Source of the DNA: Strongylocentrotus purpuratus
Taxonomy: Eukaryota > Echinodermata > Echinoidea > Camarodonta > Strongylocentrotidae
Direction of reading: 5' to 3'
Assembly: GCF_000002235.5 (NCBI RefSeq)
Contig: NW_022145606.1
Span: forward strand, 45,493,774-45,557,773
DNA length: 64,000 nucleotides
How positions within the stretch are numbered: position 1 is the first letter of the stretch; each line of letters starts with the position of its first letter. A program made the translations under genes and the position numbers. Below the pieces are notes generated by a model. That model was not told the origin of the DNA. It was given only the letters and a program-made list of their open reading frames with translations, and ran no database searches. Of the stretch, positions 1 to 14,000 are shown piece by piece.

Positions 1-405
1 GTATATATAAATGATATATGTAACAATTATTTCAACATAGAGTATACAGTAAATAATTCAGATACGGAAGGAGGCGAAAACCCGGAAAGCATAGCTTGAG
101 TTGGGAACGCCCATAATAAGTTAACACAGTTACCGAGAGAACATTATAGATATTATTATGAAAATGGGATAACTTTTTGTATTTTTGTATTTATTAACAT
201 TTATTTCCTTCTAAACAGTACAATATGAAACACAATGTATATATAAATGATTTATGTAACAATTATTTCAACATAGAGTATACAGTAAATAATTCAGATA
301 CGGAAGGAGGCGAAAACCCGGAAAGCATAGCTTGAGTTGAGAACGCCCGTATTAAATAAGTTAACACAGTTACCGAGAGAACATTATAAATATTGTTATG
401 AAAAT
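1..405. repeat. Tandem duplication, period about 236 bp
   Basis: The block starting at 1 recurs at 237 with few changes over about 165 bp, including a shared GGAAGGAGGCGAAAACCCGG core. The first copy may extend beyond the window. No coding function is seen. Confidence 0.85.
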
Positions 406-559
406 TACATTTTTATATAACAGAACGTTGACAGGAAAGAAAAAATAGTAAATGGTAGAGAGAACAAAAATGAGGAGAGAATTAAGTATAGGAAGCATGT
501 TCACTTATAAAGAGAAATTTAACAATAGGGCTGTGCATGTGTCTGCGATTACATCATAA

Positions 560-900
560 AAATAACGAAGTACTACTATTCTAAAATAGACTTTCGATTG
601 TTATCAACAAGTTTGTGGCTCAACAGAGCTGATCATGAGTATTGTTTGAAGTGCAAATGCACTGAAAATTATTATCATTTATTGTATGACTATGAGTAAT
701 CAAAAGTATTTTGGAACAAGGTCTTAAATTTTCTCAGAAAAACAGAAGTATTGTTTGGTAATGAAAGAATTGAATACAGTGATATAATTGTAGGCAAGCG
801 ATGTGATTATATAAATTCAAAATATATAGTTTTTCAAAATCTATTAATTAATTTAGCTTCTTGTGTTTTATACACGCACAAAAAAAAAATGGAAAAACAA
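560..900 (+). mobile_element. L1/Tx1-type LINE, decayed 3' coding fragment
   Basis: Translation gives a CLKCKCTENYYHLL pattern followed by FWNKVLNFL, matching the C-terminal cysteine/histidine motif (CSFCKQEIETYKHLF, then W) of the better LINE at 13-16 kb. A stop falls inside, so it is a relic. Confidence 0.6.
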
Positions 901-1290
901 GTTTTTGGCTCACACAGAGTAGACAAAGCATTCGTGCTCGATCTTGTAATTGAAAGCAATTCAGAACAAGTATTTTTAACCAGTGGGATGTTTACCCAGT
1001 AAACGCGAATCGGCCGATCGGGTATATTGTAGCTACATGACCTGCACGCTTGCATTAACGTAAATGTGAATACAGTTAGGAATCAATATTGTTACGCAAA
1101 TTAGTTTTTATTCAGATTTATATGAATGAGACATAATGCGCGTTTTTTTATGCCATTTCTCTTTTTCACAGATAAGCATATACGAAGTTTATTACACGTT
1201 ATTTTGCTTTGATCTTTAGTAAACGTTAAACGTTTACACATGGAGGTTTGGGGGTTTAGTGATAGGAGCGACCTTTGAACCCGGATACGA

Positions 1291-1692
1291 ATAGGTTTAA
1301 GGGCATCGTTTAACAATGTTAAATCTGAGGTGCATGGCCCTACGTGTTATCAGTGTCTGTGTCTCTGCGATATGGTGTAATATTGAAGCCCTAAACAAAA
1401 TTTGCTTCAAAATGATCAAGAAATGCCTCAAAAAATTAAAAATCTTTTATTGACCGGTTTTACCATACTCGTTTTCCCCCAATAGACTGTAGTGTTATGA
1501 AAACCGTTAGGAAAACGCAAAATTTGGTTTCGATTTCCAGTCATAAATATCTTGATAATCAGACAGGCGATCGGCTTGTAAAAGTCATGGGGTTCCCGAC
1601 TGACCTAAGGGTTTATAATTATCATTGCAGCATAGCTAAATCGAGGATTTTGTTTCAGAATCTGAGAAAAAGTTACCGGGTCCCTTTAAAGC
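1291..1692 (+). repeat. Dispersed repeat, copy 1
   Basis: About 380 bp shared with 5372-5751 in the same orientation. The second copy begins TTTAAAGG and ends CCTTTAAA, suggesting a non-autonomous DNA element with short inverted ends. Confidence 0.75.
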
Positions 1693-2001
1693 TGAGCTCG
1701 AGGCTCCAAAGCATTAATTGATAATGCTTTAATCCTCTTTGATTTTTGATTAGATGAGAACTACCATGGTTCTTCTACATGATAAAACGTCTGAACAAAC
1801 CGAAAGATAATACAATCTTAGCCAACTGTTCGTGTCGTTTGGAAGACAGAATTTCCCGACCAGATTTTAATCTCGGCCAAAATCAACAAATTTATTGGTT
1901 CTTTTGACCAAAATTGATCATTTACCAATCTGCTGTTTATACACTTTAGAATGTATGCCAATTACGTAAGTTCGATCGACCTTTGACTTTATATATCAGG
2001 G

Positions 2002-2222
2002 GCCCGTTTCATAAAACTTTGTATCTATAACAAATGCTAAATTTCTATGACAAATTTGCTCTCAGCCAATCAGATGCCATGATTTCAGTAGCTTATAACA
2101 GTAGCTTGTAACTTGTTATTGATATCAAGTTTGCTCTCAGCCAATCAGATGCCTTGATTTCAGTAGCTTATAACAGTAGCTTGTAACTTGTTATTGATAT
2201 CAAGTTTTATGAAACAGGGTCC
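2002..2222. mobile_element. Palindromic MITE with internal duplication
   Basis: Starts CCCGTTTCATAAAAC and ends with the inverted match GTTTTATGAAACAGGG. A segment of about 76 bp (TTTGCTCTCAGCCAATCAGA onward) is repeated in tandem inside. Relatives lie at 22470, 24471, 32232, 32368 and 45229. Confidence 0.8.
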
Positions 2223-2739
2223 TGCACCTGAAGAGAAAGAAACAGCAGGCTGTCAAAATAGTCTAGAGACAGATCCATATTTTTTTTATTCAGTTAAAAC
2301 TTGACTCTGAGGCTAAAGTTACGTTTAACAAAGGAAGAATTAGAATTCACTGAGATGTTAAACTTCAATTTGAACAAATCACTAAGAGTCGGGTTAAAAG
2401 TTTGTAGAAAACGGGCCAATATTATCTTCCTCGTTTTTAAATTCAGTTTCAATTCTTCTCTTTTGCTCTCACTTTCTCTCCCCTCTCTTTTCTCTTTCTT
2501 TTTATTCCTTCATTTCCTTCCTTTCCTTCCACCCTCTCTCTCTCTCTCTCTCTAATGCACCTATATATATTCATTTTGCCACAAATCGGGTATTATATGC
2601 TTGCACAATATGAATGAATGTATCAATTTTAAATTTGTATTGTATTTAATCTTCTATTACATAACTGTGCATGTTGTAATGCATATCCAAAGTAATTCAG
2701 CTGATGAGCCGTAATGTGATTTTCAATAAATAATCTTTC

Positions 2740-3955
2740 AATCAATAAATCAATCAAACAATCGACATGTCAATCAAACAATCAATCAATCAACCAGGCA
2801 ATCAATCAGGCACTCAAGCAATCAATCAATCAACCAGGCAACCAATCAGGCAATCAAGCAATCAATCAATCAACCAGGCAACCAATCAAGCAATCAAGCA
2901 ATCAATCAATCAACCAGGCAATCAATCAGGCAATCAAGCAATCAATCAATCAACCAGGCAACCAATCAGGCAATCAAGCAATCAATCAATCAACCAGGCA
3001 ATCAATCAGGCAATCAAGCAATCAATCAATCAACCAGGCAACCAATCAGGCAATCAAGCAATCAATCAATCAACCAGGCAACCAATCAAGCAATCAAGCA
3101 ATCAATCAATCAACCAGGCAACCAATCAGGCAATCAAGCAATCAATCAACCAGGCAACCAATCAAGCAATCATGCAATCAATCAATCAACCAGGCAATCA
3201 ATCAGGCAATCAAACAATCAATCAATCAATCAGGCAAACAACCAGGCATTCAAACTCTCTATCAATCAATTATTTATCAATCATTCAATCAATATCATTC
3301 ATCAATTTACCGACTAATTGATAAATTAAGCAATCTCTCAGGCAATAAATCAATCAATCAATCAGTCAAACTTTCAATCAACAAACAATCAATCAGTCAA
3401 ATCAATCTATCAATCAATCAATCTTTCTATCAGTTAATCTACCTATCAATCAATCAATCAATATATCAATGAATCAATCTTTCTATCAGTCAATCTATAT
3501 TTTAGTCAATCTATCAATCGATCAGTCAATGCATCAATATACCGACCAATTAATAATATTCAGCAATCTCTCAGGCAATAAATAAATAAATCAGTCAATC
3601 AATCAACTAAACTTTCAATCAATCAATCAATCAGTCACTAAATATATCAGTCAATTTATCAATCAATCAGCCAATGCATCAAGCTATCGACCAATTAATA
3701 AATTTCTCAGGCAATAAATAAATCAATCAACCAAACTTTCAATCAGTCTTTCAAGTAAACAAACAATCAATCTTTCAATCAATCCATCTATCAATCTATC
3801 AATCTATCAATCTATCAATCAATGCATCAATCTACCGACCAATTAATAAATTCAGCGATCTCTCAGGCAATACAAAAATCAATCAGTCAATCAATCAGTC
3901 AATCAATCAGTTAATAATTGATATATATCTATCGACCAATCAATCAATCAATAAT
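2740..3955. repeat. TCAA-based satellite with 40-bp higher-order unit
   Basis: ATCA/ATCT tetranucleotide DNA. Between about 2780 and 3220 it is ordered into roughly eleven 40-bp units containing CAACCAGGCA; on either side it is degenerate. It fills the intron just before the first visible gene A exon. The open frame across it is a consequence of the repeat. Confidence 0.9.
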
Positions 3956-3969
3956 TGTTTGTTCTTCAG

Positions 3970-5333
3970 CCCTTACCTTCAACCTGCCTGCCGACACAGC
4001 TGATCTGCACTGCGTCTACAGGATAACCAACAGTGACACCACCTCCAGGGTTCGAGTCCTTGTGGAGGAAATGACTTCAGAAGAGGGGTAATTATGAAAT
4101 TCTGAAAATTCAAGCAATCCTGAACACAAATGACTTCTAATCAGTCGCTCATAAAGTAATAACGTCTCTATCGTTGTCTATAACGTAGGCTTAGTAACGC
4201 AAAAACACTCCTGTTAAAGAAGTTAGATCTCTGTATTCATGTAACAAATTAACAGTGATACAACCGTTCAAATGCATTATGTCTTTTTGGAAGAAATAAC
4301 TGCAGAAGATAGGTAAATGCGACAACTTAAACGTTTAATACACCAATATAGGTTTTGATTATTGCATTACAGTCTATTAGTTAAATAGTATTAATTGTTA
4401 CTGTCTACTCATCTTTACCGACAATTTTTATGATGCAAAAGTCTTTCTATTCAAATCCTCATTCAAATAACTATCAGTAACAACAACACCAACAACAACA
4501 AAGACAGTTCATTTTTAGTCCAACATTCTCTCTCTCAAAAAAGGGAAAAAAGACGAAGAAGAAGGGAAAAACAGTACCGTCATAACATTTTTGGACTAGT
4601 TTCATATTTTGAAAAATATGCCACTTGGGTTTCCACATGGAAACGGGAAGGAGGGAGAGGGTGGCCGTGATCCTAACCCGCCTGTGAATAGACCAGTTCA
4701 CGGTTAGCACATGTCCCAAATGACCCCGAATATCCACAGATCTTCAAAACATGAAGAGGTCCCACTTTGTAGGCCTACATTCTGAAATAATCACTCCTAC
4801 AGTGATGGAGGTGCTACTTAAATAGCCTTTGTTTCCCCTTTGCAAAGCATACTTCCACTTGTGTATCATGGAGTGCACTGCTTGTGCATAAATGAATAAT
4901 GATTACATAACTTTAATGAGCACGTATCCAGTATTTTGTCTCTGTGTATTTCACAATTTGTTCTGCAATGACCTTTATCTGCTCATGCTCAGACTGCAAC
5001 CGTGAACTGGCTTTAAGAACTTCCCCGCACGCACCGCGTCCCTAGTCCGCGTACAGCTGACTCCTGACACAATGACGTCACAGACGTTCGGTCGGTAACT
5101 GTAAAACCCCTTATTAGAGTGTCCATTGTCCTTTATCATTCTCAGAATCGACGCCCTGCACGTCTTCACCGGTCTTGATCACTCGGACTGGTCTGCCTAC
5201 CGACGTCAGCTCACCGGCTCAGTCAATGACGAGGTCATCTTCCTCCAAGAGGGTCATGGTGTGACCATGGTTTTAACTTCCGGGTCAGCTAACATCAGTC
5301 GATCGCTCACTGTAGTCGTAGAGCACGTCCAAG
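3970..5333 (+). CDS. Gene A CUB domain 1 (exons 3970-4087 and 5146-5333)
   Basis: The two exons encode residues 1 to about 101 of the visible protein. The first holds the CVYRI-type strand with a conserved cysteine. The second holds a hydrophobic pattern ending in TVVVEHV, like the last CUB strands. The first two bases, 3970-3971, finish a codon from an unseen upstream exon, which should carry the usual CGG start of the domain. The internal intron is phase 2 and the exit intron phase 1. The intron holds 4088-5145 with no recognised gene. It is an ordinary CUB domain without an obvious calcium-site signature that I can assign. Confidence 0.8.
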
Positions 5334-7859
5334 GTGATTTTTCAACAACAAAAAATATGTTGCTTAAATTATTTTTAAAGGCATCGTTTAACTTTACAAT
5401 GTTAAATCTGGTATGCACGGCCCTACGTGTTATCAGTGTCTGTGATATGGTGTAATATAGAAGCCCTAAGAAAATTGCGCTTCAAAATGATCAAGTAAAA
5501 ACCTTTCAGTGGCCGGTTTTGCCATACTTGTTTTCCTCAATAGACTGTAGTGTTATGAATACCGTTAGGCAAACGTAAAATTTGGTTTCGATTTCCAATC
5601 ATAAATATCTTGATAATCAAACAGGCGATCGGCTTGTAAAGGTCACGGGGTTCCTGACTGACCTAAAGTTTTATAATTATCATTGCAGCATGAGCTAAAT
5701 CCAGGATTTTGTTTCAGAATCTGAGACAAAGTTACCTGATCCCTTTAAAGTATAGTTGGAGCCTCAACGAAATACTAATGTTGTGCAATGTTGAAACAGT
5801 ATCGATGAACATTATGTGCTTAATTTGCCACATAATATTGTGAAAGCGTTCAAATCACCCCTTTTCTAACACTGATGCATATTCTCTATGATTACCTCTG
5901 TATCCTGTCTAGATATCCCTATATGGTAACAGTTTTATATATTTATAATGTGATTCGTTCTGTCGCCACAGTATAGAGTGGTGAAGTGTGACGTCATCAA
6001 AAATCTATTTTTAGAATTTCTCAATTTTTTCTTCATATTCCGAAAGAACACCAAAAACAATGTCCAAATGTAGAAAACCAATTGAATATGTTAAATATTG
6101 GCTGAGTTATGACCATCCGAATTATGTCCTGCTCTGGCTCTACCATTAGGAGCCATAGCATATAACACTGAGTTCCTATGGGGAGTATCTTTATTCAGAT
6201 GGTCATATCTCTGCCAATATTTAACATATTCAATTGGTTTTCGACATTTGGACATTATTTTTGGTGTTCTTTCGGAAAATGAAGAAAAAATTGAGAAATT
6301 CTAAAAATAGATTTTTATGACGTCACAGCTTCGGTACTCTATACACAGTTCGTTCGTTTGTGTCTCCTTAGATCAAGATTAATGTATCTTGATCTAAGGA
6401 GTAGTTGCTACAACCGGCCGTGTCAGACACGTTGCCCCGGGGTGCGAGATAGGACTCTTGTAGCGTGCCCCCATTTAAAACAATTATACAAAAACAGTTA
6501 ACATTACATTTAATTAATGGTATGAAACTATTAAAATTACTCTCATGTTACGGGAAAAAAATATGATATATATATATATCTATATATATAAAATCAATTG
6601 ATTTGGTCGATCCAGTTCGATGGCACAAACACGGCACTACTGGACAGAGATCCGAATAATTACAGAGCTTGGTCTTGTATACACAGTGCCCACAGTGACG
6701 ACCGCTTACTTAACACACATTCATAAACTGTGAACACAATGCCTTTATATTATTCAACCCATGAGGGGGTATATGGATGTTCCATATAATAACATTTTTA
6801 TCCATTCTCCAATTAATTCTTGCCGTGACCACAGTGTTACAATGTTACCACAGTGTATGCAACACTGCATCAAACAATTTGTAAACTGTGAACACAGTGA
6901 ATTGTTCTCATGATCTATATGAGATTGATCCAAACGTCATCTTTGATGAAATCTTGATATGCCAACATAATTATATACTGCACTGTGGCTAAAGTGGCCG
7001 TTGAGTGCACAAAATGAATGCAGTGCATCAAGTAATGTTTAACTGTTAAAGTCCGTCTGCACTATTTGGGCCAGGAGGTTATACCTCCCTGTAAGGTCAC
7101 TGACAGGTGGTTATCTCGTCAAATCAGCTCTCAATTAACATAAGAAATAGAGGATCATGGGGGGACCAACAGGCACCGATTAGACATTATTTGCTATATA
7201 GAGGACACAAGTAGCTATAGGTAGTGCAGTGGGGCTTTAAGATACTTTGTTCACATTATAAACCCATGAAAGTGATCCAAATATCCGCTAAGCTTACATT
7301 GATCCAGTCACACTAGGGCCACATTATAACAACACAGTGACCACAGTATAACGCAATGGATACTGTTTGTATCACATTGTGTGTACTTTGAACAATTGCA
7401 CTATGTATTAACCCCTTACAGTGCTCCATAACTATGGTTATATGCCGAGCCATTTTCAAAGGGATCTTCTAATCTATGCAGCCAGAGTATCACATGGGGA
7501 CCACGATGGGTATTACACAGTTCGTACATTTTTTTATCAATTGTTAAGTTGTGGTAAGTATTTATTTTTTAAACTGATTTCATTTCTACTTTCTAAAAAT
7601 AGATTATGGTTGTGGAGGAACGCTTGATCTGACAACTTCAGACGGGATGGGAACCATTCACATTGGAAACCTGTCCGCGAGCATGATCGACGTGTATTGT
7701 CAATGGCATGTCCACACGTCGATGCTGACAAATGTGAACGTCCGCGTATCATCACAGTCTGGTAAGTGATTTAAAGAAGATGAGAAATAGCTAGAATGAT
7801 TGACTTCATGTAGGGTCAGAGAGAGAGAGAGAGAGAGAGAGCAATGCAGAGAGAGAGAG

Positions 7860-7895
<36 letters not shown>

Positions 7896-7986
7896 TGTTG
7901 GAAACGGTGAGGATCCGAGAAAAAAATTCAAAGACAGGGAGGCAGGTACATATGAGAGAAACAGAAAGAGAGAGGGATAGAGATAT

Positions 7987-8027
<41 letters not shown>

Positions 8028-11000
8028 TAGAGAGAGAGAGAGGGAGAATAGATATGATCATTCATTACCTAATAAACAAATAGATAAGTAGGTGAATAAG
8101 AAAATGAATGAATACAAACATGCATTTCTGAATGAATGGATGAACCGAGTAAATGGATACAAAAAATGAACGACTTAAAGAAATACATAAAGGATATAAT
8201 AAACTTATGAATAAAAATTAGCAAGTGAACAGCTTAATGGATATATAAATGTTATACATGAATAATTAATTCAAAAAAGAATTCAACACGGTGGCAAAAA
8301 ATTTCAAAAACTCAACATGAGGCAATTTCAATAGTTTATGATTTCAACATGTTTTCTATAAGCAATACACTCGGGCGTTAGAATTGATTTGATTTCTGAA
8401 AAGGTTTGCTTAACTGTGTTTCTCTTTCCAAACAGAATCCCTGTATGACATGTTGGAGATCGGCTACGGGTCCGTTCCCACCGATCTGGGTAGCCGGTTG
8501 AAGCTGATGACGGACAACGTCAGGAACCAGACCTATTCCACCTACAATGGCGACCTCTGGATCGTATTCTCCGCCGAGGATGTGATGGCCAATGAAGTCG
8601 ACATCGAACTCGTGCTTGATGACGGTAAGCCAAAATGGTGACATGCTTACTAATGTCTACGTACTTTTCAAGCACTATCAAATCTAAAATAAATCACCAT
8701 TTCCAAAAGCCGAGGAACGACCATTTTTCACAATGTCAGATTAACCTGTTAAGCACGCTAGGTTCGACCTTTATAGTGTTATTTCCAACATGTCCTAAGT
8801 GTTAATCTACCACTTTGAAACAAGTGGTGTTTATTAAATATAATATATAATTCAACGCAAGAAATAATTATCATCCGTACGAGAAAAATTTGTTTTATAT
8901 TGTATACGTTATTTTTATATATTTATATAAATATATATTTATATTTTTATATATATTAACATACACATAAAATTATTGATCGCGGGTAGGTATTGTCTTC
9001 GTTGGTAGTTGTGAGACAAGGGTATTTGTCTTGGTGCAATTCCCTGATGATGATTTTCGTAGCGGTATTTTTTGTCCGGCCTGCTAGTCCGGGTAAAGGC
9101 GAAAGTTGTCCGGGTAGAGGCGAAAGTTGTCCGGATAGAGGCGAAAGTTGTCCGGGTAGAGGCGATAGTTGTCCGGATACGATATAATGTAACAGGCTAA
9201 TAAAAATGCCTGTATACCTTTTTTTCTCCTTCATAGATGCCTGCCTGATTGACACACGCTTGGACCTGAACGGCGTCATCTCGACCCCGCAGCTCGCCGG
9301 TGGGTTCTACCCGAACGACGCTGACTGTCAGTGGATCATCCAAGTCCGCGGGGGATTCCGAGTCCGTATTCATTTCACCGAGTTCGACTTGGAATTTGGG
9401 CACGATAAAATCATCATCGGTGGCTCCGATCTCGTCGATGACAACTTCGGAACCTCGTATATCGTAAGCTGCAACAAATGCATAACTTTTCCTCTCTCAG
9501 TTAATTCAAGCAATATAAAATATTTTGTCTTATTCTCAAACTTAAATGTACTCTGTAAACTTATTTCATTACGTACATAGTTATCAGTATTTAGTTATTT
9601 GTATAATTAATTTGTTATATTATATATTGTAATATTGTATGGTTTTACATATGTCATTTACATTTTTGGATATTTGAGTGGAAAAATAAATAAAATATAA
9701 AAAACGATATATACAAAAAACTAACATGATAGGAAACAAAATCAATTTTGCACTTTCAATTGCCTTTTCAGTCACTATGTAAAATGTGCAGAAATAACAA
9801 TGCTCTATTTTTATTATTCGAATATGTTTCCAAAAAGGCATTGAAATATCCAATCAGTTTATTTTTCAACAATGTTTGTGATCGTGTTATTTTCTTAGGT
9901 CACATATTCGAAGCATTAGAATATAAGAATAGGAAACTTTTTGGCCCGAATTCATAAAGAAGGTTTGTCGACAAACGTAGGTTTGTGTGCGTCATAAGAC
10001 GCGTTTTTTACGCGTTTGTACAAACCTTGTAAAAACTCGTCGAAACGCGTCATATCACGCACATAAACCTAGGTTTGAGTGTCGACAAACCTCCTTTGTG
10101 AATTCGGGCCTTAAGGTTTAAAAAGGCTTGATGGCAGTAATTGTTTCGCTAAAGAGACATTCCAACCATTCTGTTTAATGCAACAAACCTATCTTAATAA
10201 CTTGCCCGCTTTAACAAGTCATCTTCTGTGTTACTCGTTTAAAATTCAACTTTTTAAATAATTCCTTTTCTTTGTCGTCATAGTTGCTAAAGCCGAAAAG
10301 ATTGATGTTATCTAAAATCGGAAAATCAACTTTCTGTTATGACGATCGATGTAATGCCTCAAAACTTCTGATAAATCTTTGTTTTCATTCTGGATTATTT
10401 TATTCTTCAAACAGATTATTACTGGTTCAGAATTACCCAATGATGTCAACAGCCGGTACAATGGCCTCAATATCCGATTCACATCCGATAGCACTGGTAC
10501 CGGTTCCGGATTCAGTTTGACTTATGAAGAATTCTGTAAGTTCTGTTTCGTTAACCTTAAGTTGACAAAGGGCTAGATGTGAGAGAGGGAGGCATTCGGG
10601 GGAAAGAGAAAGAAAGAAAAGGAAAAAACTCAAAGGGAAGGGAGTTAGAAACAAGTAGACGAGGGTTAGAAGCAAAAGACACCTATACAAAGCCGGGAGA
10701 GAAATATAAAGAGGAGTTGATATTGTGAAAGAGATAGAGAAAGGGAGATGGAGAGAGAGAGAGAGAGAGAGAGACAGGTTGCCAAGAATATAGAGAAGAT
10801 AGAAAGAGAGACATCAGTACTAGAGGAGAAGATGGGGAATAGGATAGAATGCATGAGGGGGGAAAGACAGGGAGGATGAGGGGAGAAATAGAGAAAGGGA
10901 GAGAGAGAGAGAGAGAGAGAGATGGAAAGAAGAAGAGGAAGAGAGAGAGAAGAAGAAAGAAAGATAGAGAGAGAGAGAGAGAGGGTGGGATAAGGGGTGG

Positions 11001-14000
11001 TTAAAACACGAGGGGCAGATACAGATACATATTTTAGCATTAACATGTAGAGAGGGATAGAGAACAGGTCAGAGAGAAGGAGGGGGAGGGGTTTATATCA
11101 TTTACGCCTGTTTTGCACCCTATGGAAGAAATGGAATAACCCAATTACGTCACGTTCCTCCTCTTTATCCAGTTGATTGCCCTACCGGATACAGTTACAA
11201 CCCGTCCAACGATACTTGCTACAAGTTCGTGGAAACGCCCACCGATTGGTTCAGCGCTCGCTACGACTGCACTGACGTCGCCGATGGTGATATTGTCGTG
11301 ATCAATGACCAGGTGGAGAACGAATACGTCCTCGAAACGATCAATGCGATGAAGGGCAACGATTCAAGTGACTGGTGGATAGGTGAGTTGTGCTGCCATA
11401 ATTTCGTAAAAGAAGCAGATAGAGAGAGAAAGAGAGAGAGAGAGTGTGTTTGTGCGTGTGTGTGTGTGTGTGTATGTGTGTGTAGGTGAGGGTTATGATA
11501 TATTATATGTATGTACAGAGAAAGAGAGAGAGAGAGAAATATGAATTAACTATGGAAACAAGTAAGGATCGTGTTAACATGGTCATCTTAAAAAAACATG
11601 TACAATTTGTAAATCAAAAGTCTTTGCCAGTACGCTGTCAACCAAGATGAAACTCTCGATCTCGCTGAACTGTATGGATATCTTTATTCTAATTTTTCGA
11701 GTATTTTCACCCTATTGTTAGGCTATTACGATGGCGCCATCAACGGCGTGTGGACATGGGTGGATTGCGGTGCGGATACCGATTTTGCCGACACCAACTG
11801 GCAGTTCGGTGCGCCGAATAACCGTGACGACAACCACTGCGCCTACATGAATCTAACCGATGGGAAATACAATGATGATGCCTGCTTTAATACCAGACGT
11901 TATGTCTGCGAAATCACCCGAAAAGGTATTAAGTGTTCATGTTTAATAGTAATTATGATGATGATAATGATAACAACAATCTCACCAAAAACAACGCCAA
12001 CAACACCAATGATAAAAATTGTATTAATGAAAATACTGTTATTTACTGTTTTTTTTAAATAATTGTGTTTATTTTTATTATTATCAACATTATTTTTATC
12101 ATAATTATTAACATAAACATTTTCATTAATACTTTTGTTATTGTGTAATTAGTATTTTTCATATCAATATTTTTCTTCTTATTATTATTATAATTACTTT
12201 TATTATTGTTGAATATTTACATACCCAAGTGGCTCACATTTGGCACACAAGTTCGATAATATTTCCCCTCCTCCCTTTAAATGTGAAAACTTTTTTAACA
12301 TTTTTTTCTGAACTTGTCATCAAATAGTGTGAATAATGAGCCCCCTCCTTCCCCTTTTTTACAAAATGCTGGATCCCCTACTGATAAAAAAGTTTGATTC
12401 AACCAACAAGCTTTTTAAATTTGTTTTATTTTACATTTCAGATTATGTGGATTCCGACTGTTACCCGTCGAATTTCCAACTCATTTCCATCGACGATGAT
12501 GAAGTTTCTTTGTCTTTCAACGTTTCTGAATATGCATGCGACGTTGCCGGATATACGGTTAGTCCTGCAATGGGTGTGCTTATGTGTGTGTGTGCGTGCG
12601 TGTGTGTGGGTGGGTGAGTATGTTTGTGTGATAGAGGGTGAGTATGTTTGTGTGATGGAGGGGGCAGGGAGGGGGCAGGATTGTTTCAGTAAAATTACCT
12701 CCAGATTTGTTTAAGTTTTTTTTTTGTAATATATAAGTGAATAACATTTACAATTGACATATTATGTTTAGGTACTTATACGTTTACTTTGTTGCTAAGT
12801 TATATTATACTGCAAATGAGTTTGTGTTTAATTATGTTTATGTAAAAGCATCAATATTGAACACATTTATTTTATTCAATTGTATGTTATGGTTTGTATT
12901 ACACATTTGGAGAAATGAAAAAAAATTGTTAAAAAAAAGTTTTAAAAAAGTGTGTGTGTGGTGGTGTGTGTGCGTGCGTGTGTGTGGTGGTGGTGTGTGT
13001 GCGTGTGTGTGAGTGTGTGTGCGTGTGTGTATATGTGTGTGCGTGCGTAATTTAACAGTAGTTTATGTATGGATAAAGATTTTGTTGAAGAGATGAATAA
13101 GGAAATACAGGAATTAAAAGCTGAATGGTCATTACAGATTTTGAATAAATTAGTATTTTGGGATTTTTTAAAGATGAAAATGAGAGAATTTATTATAACA
13201 TACTCGCGGAAAAAGGCAAAAGCAAGGAGGGTTGAAATAGAACTGTTAGAGAAACAAATCAAGGATTTAGAAGGCGAACTGGTAGTGGGACCCACTAAAT
13301 ATATTGTTGATTGCATTGAGGAGAAAAGGGATAAACTAAATAAATTGTATGATTTTTCTCGACAGGGCATTAAAATAAGATCAAGAGCACCTTGGTTTGA
13401 AGATGGAGAAAACAATACGCAATATTTTGAACAGTTGTTAAAATCGAATAAAAGGAAAAGTGTAATTAGGGAGGTGTACAAAGAAAATGGGGAAACTACT
13501 AGAGATAAGGAGGAAATTTTAAAGGAAATTAAACTATTTTATAAAGATTTATATTCTTTAAGGGCTGATATAAATGAAAACGACCCTTTCTTTTTCAATG
13601 ATATTTCAAAGTTAAATGAAGACAATAGGGAAATCTGTGAAGGTAAATTAACTAAAGATGAATGCTTGAAAGTTTTAAAAGAAATGAAATTGAATAAAAC
13701 CCCGGGAAATGATGGGTTAACAGTTGAATTTTATTATACTTTTTGGCCAGCTTTGGGTGATTTGTTAGTAGAAGTATTGAATGAAACATACGAAAGGGGG
13801 GAATTAACGGCATCTCAAAAACAAGGGGTAATTACCTTAATTGAGAAGGAAGCGAAAGATACTCTCCATATAAAAAATTATCGACCCATTACGCTTTTGA
13901 ATGTAGATTATAAAATTGTATCTAAAGTTCTAGCAAAAAGAATGAAAGAGGTTTTAAATGAAATAATTCATCATGATCAAGTTGGATATATAAAAGATAG

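Noticed and set aside
2767..3321. 184-codon frame rich in Asn, Gln, Ser and Ile
   Set aside because: It is the translation of the TCAA satellite; no start context, splice sites or non-repeat sequence.
6365..6400. Rho-independent terminator
   Set aside because: A eukaryotic intron; the hairpin is AT-rich and has no matching context.
8378..8644. Antisense frame over the CUB 2 exon
   Set aside because: It mirrors the + strand exon, whose domain match, splice sites and phase are clear.
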